From contig JAQBVH010000226.1 of the NCBI GenBank assembly GCA_027623615.1, forward strand, positions 1-6,050: a DNA stretch of 6,050 nucleotides, read 5' to 3'. How positions within the stretch are numbered: the first letter of the stretch is position 1; each line of letters begins with the position of its first letter. The notes below the pieces were generated by a model, which saw only the letters and a program-made list of their open reading frames with translations, had not been told where the DNA came from and searched no databases. Of this stretch, positions 1 to 5,327 are shown piece by piece. The stretch comes from Planctomycetota bacterium (GTDB taxonomy: Bacteria; Planctomycetota; UBA1135; GCA-002686595). The translations under genes were made by a program, and so were the position numbers.

Positions 1-2140
1 GGTCTGCGTCGATCCCGCTGACGGTCCACACGTCGCCGTGCGCCGTGCAGATCACGCCGTCGCCGTTCGGCAGGAAGTCGACGCCGCTGGCGAAGAGCAA
101 CGCGCCCCACGGGTTGTCGTGGGGCAGGCTGAGGGTGTCGACTGCGTAGGCGCTGGCGAGCGCTTCGTCGACGACGCCCTGGGTGACCAGGTCGGGGTAG
201 CGCCGGGGACCAGGACGGTGCTCGGCGGCGCGCTGATCGATCATGACCTCCACGCCCGCCTGAGCCGGAAGCTCGCCCGCGCTGATCACGCGCCGGATGC
301 GTCCGTCTACGAAGCCCGGTCGCTCGACGACGCGCACACCGTCACGCTCGTAGACGAGGGCGACCCCGTCCGCGTCGCTCCAAAGCTCCAGCAGCCTCGC
401 CAGGCCCGCGTTCGGCGGCGCGCCGATCTCCGAGGGGCCGCCCGTGCGCGGCTTGTTCAAGAGGCCGAAGCGCACGTCGCTGAACACGAGCGGCGTCCCC
501 TTCCAGGCGGAGACGAGCTCCAGCGTCTCGAGGTCATAGAGCAGCGTCGCTCCCGCGAGCTTCACCGCCAGGCCCTTGTTGACCTGCGCGCGGCCCTCGA
601 CGCCATCGACCAGGAACGAGTGCGCGAGCCACGGCCCCGTGTCCATGCGCGCGATGCGGTCGTCGTGCCAGTCGGCGTCCGTCTCGACCTCGTAGGGCTG
701 CGCCTCGGGGCTCGCCTTCACGCGCGGCGTCCAGTCGGGCGGCGGCACGAACGCGCTCGGGTTGGCGAAGGCGCTGTGGTCGCGGAAGCCGTCGTCACGC
801 TGCTCGTCGAAGTGCCACAGGCCGATCGTGCGCGCGTCCGAGGCGAAGGGCTCAGCTGGCACCTGGGTCAGGTCGCGCAGTCCGCTCGACAGCCGCAGCT
901 CATCGACCAACCCGAAGCAGCCGACGCGGTGGTCTGCCGCCACAGCGGCACCGACCAGGAGCGGACCGGGGACGACCGGCTTGCCGTTGGCACGCACGGC
1001 TGCGCGTTTGACCTCCTCCCCATCGAGGAAGAGCGCGACCTCGTCCCCGTCGAAGGTGAACCCGACGTGGTGCCACTCGTCATCGCAGATCGGACGACCG
1101 CTGCGGATCTCGCTCGGCTCGTAGCCCGGCAGGTACAGCGCGAGGTCCCCGCGCCCCGCATACGCGTACAGCTCCCAGTGGGCGCCCGAGGACTTGGAGT
1201 GGTTGGACACGAAGACCTGGAACGGGTTCGGTGTCGCGCTGCGCACGAAGGCCTCGACCGAGAAGGGTGAGGCGGCGTAGTCCTCACGCGGCGCGAAGGC
1301 CACGTCCGTGCGCGAGCAGTCGAGGGCGTGACCGAAGCGGCCGGGCACGAGGACCGGTTGGCGCGTGATCGGAACGCCGCTCGCCGGCACCTCGGCCTGC
1401 GCGGCCCATAGGATCGCGTTCAGCAGGAGGCGCCGGCCTTGTGGGTGCTCGTAGGACGCGACCGCATGACCGCCGGTGAAGCCGAAGCCGCGCGCACCAT
1501 CGGCGTCCCGACACCAGGCGACCGTCTTGGGTCGACCCTCGAGCTCGACCTGCACGAGGGGCGTGTGCCCTCGCAAGCGCAGGTCGTAGTACCACTCGTC
1601 GTGTTGCGACCATTGCGCTGCGAGGCCGCGGGTCACGGGATGGTCGTCCACGGCGACCGACACCGAGCCCTGCGCATGGGTGATGCGCGAGAACCAGTTG
1701 TTCGGCGGCGGACCGCTCTGATGGTCGAAGTGGCCGCCGGTCCAGGCCAGCAGGAGCTCGCCCAGGCCCGCGTTGGGCACGATCGTCGACCAGTGCAGGG
1801 CGACGAGGCCGCACCCCTGCGCGCGCAGCGCGCGCAGCGTGCTCAGTCGACCGGGCTGCGCGAGGAATGGATGTCGTGAGAGGTCACGATCGGCGCCGTC
1901 GGAATAGAGGACGAGCGCGTCGACGCCCTCGAACAGGGCCTCGTCCTCCGGCCATCCACCCGGCACCAGGGTGCAGCGCACGCCCGCGGGCTCGAGGTCA
2001 CGCACGAGCGCCTCGAGCGACGGCGCGTACTCGTGGGTGCCGGCCGGGTGATCCCCGGCCATGTCGCCCGCGAGCAGCAGGACGTGACGCTCCTGGGCGA
2101 GCGCGGCGGTCGCGAGGACCAGCAGGATCAGGACGCGCAT
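1..2140 (-). CDS. Secreted ThuA-like / LamG-like / DUF6797 / beta-propeller protein, C-terminus cut by window edge
   Basis: The frame is open from an ATG at 2140 to position 1 with no stop (713 full codons visible), so the 3' end lies outside the window. Residues 1-15 are a signal peptide (MRVLILLVLATAALA, then QE). Residues ~18-250 resemble ThuA/trehalose-utilisation proteins of the glutamine-amidotransferase-like fold, ending in the typical block GGHAVASYEHPQGRRLLLNA at 223-242. Residues ~268-446 resemble a LamG/concanavalin-like domain, with DDEWHHVGFTFDG near 353-365 and FLDGEEV at 371. Residues ~498-600 resemble DUF6797 (MDTGPWL, NKGLAVKL, LLYDLETLELVSAWKG). Residues ~675-713 (NPWGALLF, DFLPNGDG, HGDVWTV) look like the start of a beta-propeller. 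Relatives in Planctomycetota and Verrucomicrobiota often continue into a propeller and a cytochrome-c-like domain. It is last of three tightly packed genes, starting 1 bp after the DUF2277 stop, which suggests translational coupling. The domain calls are from pattern memory. Enzymatic activity is unknown; carbohydrate-related binding is inference. Confidence 0.9.
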   Translation of the reverse strand, partial: MRVLILLVLATAALAQERHVLLLAGDMAGDHPAGTHEYAPSLEALVRDLEPAGVRCTLVPGGWPEDEALFEGVDALVLYSDGADRDLSRHPFLAQPGRLSTLRALRAQGCGLVALHWSTIVPNAGLGELLLAWTGGHFDHQSGPPPNNWFSRITHAQGSVSVAVDDHPVTRGLAAQWSQHDEWYYDLRLRGHTPLVQVELEGRPKTVAWCRDADGARGFGFTGGHAVASYEHPQGRRLLLNAILWAAQAEVPASGVPITRQPVLVPGRFGHALDCSRTDVAFAPREDYAASPFSVEAFVRSATPNPFQVFVSNHSKSSGAHWELYAYAGRGDLALYLPGYEPSEIRSGRPICDDEWHHVGFTFDGDEVALFLDGEEVKRAAVRANGKPVVPGPLLVGAAVAADHRVGCFGLVDELRLSSGLRDLTQVPAEPFASDARTIGLWHFDEQRDDGFRDHSAFANPSAFVPPPDWTPRVKASPEAQPYEVETDADWHDDRIARMDTGPWLAHSFLVDGVEGRAQVNKGLAVKLAGATLLYDLETLELVSAWKGTPLVFSDVRFGLLNKPRTGGPSEIGAPPNAGLARLLELWSDADGVALVYERDGVRVVERPGFVDGRIRRVISAGELPAQAGVEVMIDQRAAEHRPGPRRYPDLVTQGVVDEALASAYAVDTLSLPHDNPWGALLFASGVDFLPNGDGVICTAHGDVWTVSGIDAD

Positions 2141-2141
2141 G

Positions 2142-2423
2142 TCAGGCCGGATCGAGGCGGGAGAAGCGCTTCGCGCTGCGCTCGCGGGCCTTCCGCGCCT
2201 CGACCTCGCGGTCCTTCGCGGGCGTGGTCGTGGACAGGCTGACCAGCAGCTCGTGCACGACCTCCTCGGCCCGGGACACCGCGCGGTCGAAGGGCGCCTG
2301 GTTCGCCTGGGAGGGCTTGTTCGTGCCGCTGATCTTGCGCACGAACTGCAGGCAGGCGGCGCGGACCTCGTCCTCGGTGGCGGGCGGCGCGAAGTTGAAC
2401 AGGGTGCGGATGTTGCGGCACAT
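2142..2423 (-). CDS. DUF2277 family small protein
   Basis: This 93-aa protein begins MCRNIRTLFNF and matches the DUF2277 family closely along its whole length. The family hallmarks seen are the N-terminal MCRNI..LFNF..PAT block, the central LQFVRKISG..KPS.AN..F..AV segment (residues ~26-48), and the C-terminal KDREVEA.KARERSAKRF (residues ~70-87). Length agrees with the family. It has no signal peptide or membrane segment, so it is probably cytoplasmic. The function of DUF2277 is not known to me. It starts 4 bp after the lipoprotein stop, and its TGA is 1 bp before the ATG of the next gene. No clear Shine-Dalgarno sequence is seen, so reinitiation or coupling within the operon is likely. A soluble protein sandwiched between two exported proteins may just be co-transcribed rather than part of one pathway. 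Confidence 0.92.
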   Translation of the reverse strand: MCRNIRTLFNFAPPATEDEVRAACLQFVRKISGTNKPSQANQAPFDRAVSRAEEVVHELLVSLSTTTPAKDREVEARKARERSAKRFSRLDPA

Positions 2424-2427
2424 GGGC

Positions 2428-2835
2428 TCAGTCCAGGTCGGCGACGAAGAGGGCGGGGTCCGAGCGGAAGACGTCCACGCACGTCCCGCAGCACAGCCTG
2501 AGCTCGTGCCCCTGCCAGGTCACGGTCGGGGCATCGAGCGGCAGCCGCTCGCCGGAGACGACGCAGGTGGTGTTCCCGAAGGGTCGCGCCTCCGGGTAGG
2601 CGCGGGCGATCCAGACTTCGGGTTCGCTTGCGCTCTTCTCCGCGCAATCGGGATTGCAGAACCAGACGCGCTCGCCCTCGTGCTCGAAGTACGCAGCCGG
2701 GTCGATCGGCCGACCGGAGATCGGGCAGGCCGTGTTGCCGAGGAAGCGCGGCGACTCGGGTAGCGACTCGGGTAGCGACTCGGGCGGCGACTGGCATGCG
2801 GCGAGGAGGAGCAGAGGAATGAGCAAGCTTCGCAT
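2428..2835 (-). CDS. Lipoprotein with two tandem YHS/TRASH-like cysteine modules
   Basis: This is a 135-aa protein. Residues 1-14 form a lipoprotein signal (MRSLLIPLLLLAAC) with lipobox LAAC, so Cys14 should be lipidated and the mature protein anchored in the envelope. A short Pro-Glu-Ser linker follows (PPESLPESLPES). Two related modules come next, each C-x2-SG, then about 20 residues, then C-x3-C: C37/C60/C64 and C91/C115/C119, each followed by a W.A or LFVA-type helix end. This resembles YHS/TRASH-type modules, which bind metal ions in some characterised proteins. I infer metal binding or trafficking. The start was chosen at 2835 because it gives the signal peptide. The frame stays open upstream to 3942, but that part is antisense to the aldo/keto reductase and has no protein-like features. 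No strong Shine-Dalgarno is visible. It is the first gene of the three-gene cluster. Confidence 0.88.
   Translation of the reverse strand: MRSLLIPLLLLAACQSPPESLPESLPESPRFLGNTACPISGRPIDPAAYFEHEGERVWFCNPDCAEKSASEPEVWIARAYPEARPFGNTTCVVSGERLPLDAPTVTWQGHELRLCCGTCVDVFRSDPALFVADLD
2751..2786 (-). repeat. Three tandem 12-bp units coding the Ser-Leu-Pro-Glu linker of the lipoprotein
   Basis: Three head-to-tail 12-bp units, gcgactcgggta twice and gcgactcgggcg once, lie just inside the lipoprotein gene; the third differs from the others in its last two bases. They encode the SLPE/PPES repeats directly after the lipidated cysteine. The unit is a multiple of three, so gain or loss of copies would change only the tether length and not the frame. 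Confidence 0.9.
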
Positions 2836-2887
2836 GGTGGATTCGGAACGCGCCGGACCCACCCTACCAGCGACTTCCCGGGGCGGC

Positions 2888-2905
2888 GGGTGTAGAAAAG
2901 CACCC
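2888..2905. other. Short perfect inverted repeat (5-bp stem, 8-base loop)
   Basis: GGGTG at 2888-2892 pairs with CACCC at 2901-2905 around the loop TAGAAAAG. The A-rich loop stands out in this GC-rich sequence. There is no following T tract in either direction, so it is not a typical intrinsic terminator. It could be an operator-like site or a leader hairpin of the lipoprotein mRNA. Confidence 0.4.
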
Positions 2906-2907
2906 AT

Positions 2908-2943
2908 GAGGGGATTCGAACCCGCGACTCGATGGAGCCCCTC
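2908..2943. other. Inverted repeat overlapping a tRNA T-arm-like sequence
   Basis: GAGGGG at 2908-2913 is perfectly complementary to CCCCTC at 2938-2943. Inside it, TCGA at 2916-2919 can pair with TCGA at 2929-2932 around a 9-base loop, with unequal internal bulges. On the minus strand, bases 2922-2912 read GGTTCGAATCC, an exact match to the tRNA T-loop (box B) consensus. No matching 5' acceptor strand, D-arm or anticodon arm is present upstream on that strand, and only three T-stem pairs are clean. It is therefore a tRNA-end-like fragment or a chance match, not a tRNA gene. Confidence 0.45.
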
Positions 2944-2967
2944 CGCGCGCACTAGACTCGCCGCTCC

Positions 2968-3915
2968 ATGCAGACACGCTCCCTCGGCAATACGGGCCTC
3001 GAGGTCTCGATCCTCGGCTTCGGCGGCGCGCCCCTCGGCGACGAGTACGGCAACATCACCGAGTCCGAGGGCGCGGCGGCCCTGCACGCCGCCCTCGACG
3101 CGGGCATAAACTTCATAGACGTCGCGCCCTACTACGGACGCACCCTGGCCGAGCAGCGCCTGGGTCGCGCGCTCGAGGGTCGCCGCGACGAGGTCGTGCT
3201 CGCCACGAAGTGCTGCCGCTACGACGTGCGCGGCTTCGACTTCTCGGCGGCGCGGGTGCACAGCGACATCGATGACTGCCTGAAGCGTCTGCGCACGGAC
3301 CACGTGGACCTGTTCCAGATCCACGACGTGGAGTTCGGGACGCGCAAGCAGGTCCTCGAGGAGGCGCTGCCCGCCATGCTCGAGGTCAAGGCCTCCGGCA
3401 AGGCGCGCGCGATCGGGATCACGGGGCTCGCGGTGCACACGCTGCGCGACCTGGCCGAGGCCTTCCCCGGCGTGGACACGATCCTGTCCTACTGCCACTA
3501 CAACCTGATGATCGACGACCTGCTCGAAGTCGTCCTGCCGTTGGCGAGCGAGCGCGGGATCGGCGTCATCAACGCCTCGCCGCTGCACATGGGCATCCTC
3601 ACGTCGAGCGGCCCGCAGCCCTGGCACCCGGCGCCGGACGAGGTCAAGCAGACCGGCATGGCGGTCGCGCGTCTGTGCGAGGAGCGCGGCCGGTCCGTGG
3701 TCGAGGTCGCCCTGCGCTTCGTCCTCGATCACGAGGGCATCGCGACGACGCTCTGCGGCATGAAGAACCCGAGCGAGGTGGCCCAGAACCTGCGCATCCT
3801 CGACCAGGCCTCCGACCCCGCGCTGCTCGAGGAGATCGCCGCCCTCGTCGCGCCGGTGAAGAATCAGACGTGGCACGAAGGGCTGCCGGAGAACACGCCG
3901 CCGGGCCTGGCCTGA
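2968..3915 (+). CDS. Aldo/keto reductase, L-galactose/L-fucose dehydrogenase-like
   Basis: This 315-aa protein is a complete NAD(P)H-dependent aldo/keto reductase with a TIM-barrel fold. The N-terminus is typical (RSLGNTGLEVSILGFG). The catalytic tetrad is visible: Asp51 and Tyr56 in DVAPYYG, Lys81 in ATKCCRY, and His119 in QIHD. Further blocks (GFDFSAARV at 89-97, HDVEFG at 119-124, SYCHYN at 174-179, NASPL.MG.L at 202-211, PVKNQTW at 296-302) strongly recall plant-type L-galactose dehydrogenase and the related L-fucose/D-threo-aldose dehydrogenases. The expected reaction is oxidation of a sugar at C1 to the lactone; the true substrate is not shown by the sequence. It is probably cytoplasmic, as no signal peptide is seen. 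The start matches the family N-terminus. The gene stands alone, divergent from the lipoprotein operon and convergent with the next gene. Its only two ATA isoleucine codons (47 and 50) lie close together; all others are ATC. Confidence 0.95.
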   Translation: MQTRSLGNTGLEVSILGFGGAPLGDEYGNITESEGAAALHAALDAGINFIDVAPYYGRTLAEQRLGRALEGRRDEVVLATKCCRYDVRGFDFSAARVHSDIDDCLKRLRTDHVDLFQIHDVEFGTRKQVLEEALPAMLEVKASGKARAIGITGLAVHTLRDLAEAFPGVDTILSYCHYNLMIDDLLEVVLPLASERGIGVINASPLHMGILTSSGPQPWHPAPDEVKQTGMAVARLCEERGRSVVEVALRFVLDHEGIATTLCGMKNPSEVAQNLRILDQASDPALLEEIAALVAPVKNQTWHEGLPENTPPGLA

Positions 3916-3946
3916 CGCAGCAGTGATCGGCAGGAAGGGCACGCGC
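3916..3946. other. Convergent 31-bp gap without a recognisable terminator
   Basis: The aldo/keto reductase and the 441-aa minus-strand gene converge here. The gap holds no clear stem-loop with a T tract in either direction. Termination is either Rho-dependent or runs into the neighbouring gene. Confidence 0.5.
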
Positions 3947-5272
3947 TCAACGCGGGAGCCACGTCGGCAAGCTGTGGCAATCGGTGCAGCTCACCATCTT
4001 CTGCAGGCCTGCCGAGGGCGTGTTGCAGCGCGCGTCGAGACGGACCTCGATCGGATCATCCGCCCAGGTCGCGAGATCGAGGGGGACGGTCGTGAAGAAG
4101 GGTCCGCACGATACGAAGAGCCCGGTCGAGATCGCTGGCACCTGACCGATCGTGAAGCGGCCTGGAGCCGTCCGGTCGAGGGAGAGTGGCGCGGACTTCA
4201 CCTTGGGGGGCGCGGTCTGTGCAGCGGGCCAACGCACGGCAGGCGGTAGTCGGAGTCCTTCCTCGCGTCCGCTCAAGGCCACGGCGGTGCGACGAACCTC
4301 TTCGGAGGGATGCCAGCGTGCGAGGCCACAGCAGGCTTCGGCCTCGAGGAAGAAGAACTGCAGGTCACCGGCAAAGAGCTCGCCGTCCTCGCTCCAAACC
4401 CCTTCGAAGGGTGCGTCGTCCTCCCCGATGACGTGGAACGCCAGATCGACGAAGGCGAGGTCGAGTTCGATGCGTTTGACCTCGCGCGCTCCCAGTAAGA
4501 CCTCGCGTGTGAAGAGGACTCGGTCCTCGCGGTCGTACACCTCGAGGTGGTACTCGCCGGCGGCGAGGTTCTCGAGGAGCTGAGACTCACCGAGCGCAGC
4601 CACGCGGACCGAGCGGTCCAGGCTGAACCCGCAGGTCTCGCAGAAGCCTGCCTCGGGACACACGGGACAGGGGCTGCGCCCCGCGCCATGCAGCTCGAGT
4701 CGCGGTGGCAAGGTCACGCTCGCGAGAGGCGCATAGACCACGACCTCGAGCGAGCCTGTGCCTCGGTCCATGGCGACCTCGGGCGGCGCGGTCACCTCGC
4801 CCGCGACGATCGTCACGCCCTCGAGGAGGACCGGGTCGTAGCGGGCGCAATGGACCTCCACGGACCACTCGCCCACATCGAGGAGCGCGCTGGCTACCGG
4901 CTCCTTGGCGTACTTGACCAACCACGAGCCCTCGGGTGCGACCCTCAGGGCGTGGCCGGTGAGTGACTTGCCAGTGATCGCGTCCCGTGCGCGCACCCGG
5001 AGCTCACCGCGCTGGACCAGAATGTCGGGGAGGAGCCCCTCGCGTCGGAGCTCCTCCGCGCTGGGTTCGACTTCGGCGCGCCTGTCCTCGGCGCTCTCCC
5101 GAGCGGTGTCCGAAGGGACGTCCTCGCCTACGAGCTCCGCCGGAACGTGCGCCGCCCCTGGCGTCGTCTCGGCGCCACGCCGCGGGACGGCCGTGGATGT
5201 CGGGCTCGCGTACCAGGCGACCGATGCCAGGAGGACGACGAGCAGGACGAGGGGGAGCACGAGGCGAGACAT
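3947..5272 (-). CDS. Membrane-anchored or secreted beta-sandwich protein with a Cys4 knuckle and a terminal CxxCH
   Basis: I do not recognise this 441-aa protein as a named family. Residues 4-23 form one hydrophobic segment (LVLPLVLLVVLLASVAWYAS), a signal anchor or uncleaved signal peptide, so most of the protein is extracytoplasmic. Residues ~33-80 are a charged, Pro/Glu/Ala-rich linker. Residues ~89-180 and ~173-280 look like beta-sandwich repeats of the carboxypeptidase-regulatory/Ig-like kind (GELRVRARDAITGKSL; LAAGEYHLEVYDRE). Between strands of the second lies C202-x2-C205-x5-C211-x2-C214, a zinc-knuckle or rubredoxin-like spacing. Near the C-terminus is C429-T-D-C432-H433, a c-type haem-attachment motif followed by only eight residues, too few for a normal cytochrome c domain. 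Eleven cysteines in all is high for an exported protein. A good Shine-Dalgarno supports the start. It lies 55 bp downstream of meaB on the same strand; a functional link is not evident. Confidence 0.85.
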   Translation of the reverse strand: MSRLVLPLVLLVVLLASVAWYASPTSTAVPRRGAETTPGAAHVPAELVGEDVPSDTARESAEDRRAEVEPSAEELRREGLLPDILVQRGELRVRARDAITGKSLTGHALRVAPEGSWLVKYAKEPVASALLDVGEWSVEVHCARYDPVLLEGVTIVAGEVTAPPEVAMDRGTGSLEVVVYAPLASVTLPPRLELHGAGRSPCPVCPEAGFCETCGFSLDRSVRVAALGESQLLENLAAGEYHLEVYDREDRVLFTREVLLGAREVKRIELDLAFVDLAFHVIGEDDAPFEGVWSEDGELFAGDLQFFFLEAEACCGLARWHPSEEVRRTAVALSGREEGLRLPPAVRWPAAQTAPPKVKSAPLSLDRTAPGRFTIGQVPAISTGLFVSCGPFFTTVPLDLATWADDPIEVRLDARCNTPSAGLQKMVSCTDCHSLPTWLPR

Positions 5273-5279
5273 GGAAGCA

Positions 5280-5284
5280 CCTCC
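5280..5284 (-). promoter_or_regulatory. Shine-Dalgarno sequence of the 441-aa protein gene
   Basis: On the minus strand GGAGG (within TTGGAGGTG) lies 7 bases before the ATG at 5272. It is the clearest ribosome-binding site in the window and fixes the start, which is also the start that yields the hydrophobic signal segment. Confidence 0.75.
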
Positions 5285-5327
5285 AACCTATCGCCGCCCA
5301 GCGGCCGGCTGTGACGAGTTCCTGCGA

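Larger units (their letters stand above)
2836..2967. promoter_or_regulatory. Divergent intergenic region between the lipoprotein operon and the aldo/keto reductase
   Basis: These 132 bp separate two start codons that face apart, so promoters for both transcription units should lie here. I cannot assign a convincing -35/-10 pair on either strand. On the plus strand, TAGACT at 2953-2958 matches four of six positions of a -10 box and sits 9 bases before the reductase ATG, which would make a very short or leaderless mRNA. On the minus strand, TAGGGT at 2866-2861 is a weaker candidate. No Shine-Dalgarno is evident for either gene. The region also holds two inverted repeats (2888-2905 and 2908-2943) and a tRNA T-arm-like sequence. 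Confidence 0.45.

Noticed and set aside
38..1270. Plus-strand open frame of 410 codons opposite the ThuA/LamG/DUF6797 gene
   Set aside because: The translation is Arg/Val/Ala-rich and low in family-like features. The opposite strand encodes a continuous protein with recognisable domains. GC-rich codon bias opens this antisense frame.
1284..1814. Minus-strand 176-codon frame, and plus-strand frames at 1439-1879 and 1867-2763
   Set aside because: All overlap the continuous ThuA-domain coding frame or the DUF2277 and lipoprotein genes, and show compositionally biased, domain-free translations.
1821..1838. Two tandem gcgcgcagc units as a regulatory repeat
   Set aside because: They simply encode Leu-Arg-Ala twice inside the ThuA domain and are within normal variation for GC-rich coding sequence.
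2906..2990. A complete tRNA gene on the minus strand
   Set aside because: Only the T-loop consensus fits. The T-stem has a C-C clash, and there is no acceptor complement, D-arm or plausible anticodon arm.
2836..3942. In-frame upstream extension of the lipoprotein, making a 504-codon minus-strand frame
   Set aside because: This part is antisense to the aldo/keto reductase, and its translation is Arg/Val/Asp-rich without a domain. The true start is at 2835, where the signal peptide and lipobox begin.
3915..3975. Frameshift that truncates a cytochrome c domain after the CTDCH motif
   Set aside because: Only 31 bp remain before the convergent reductase gene, and no other frame there continues with cytochrome-like sequence, so a recent frameshift is not supported.
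5293..5305. Intrinsic terminator between meaB and the 441-aa protein gene
   Set aside because: GCCGC-CCA-GCGGC is a short 5-bp stem with a tight 3-base loop, and no T tract follows on the minus strand. In GC-rich DNA this is expected by chance.
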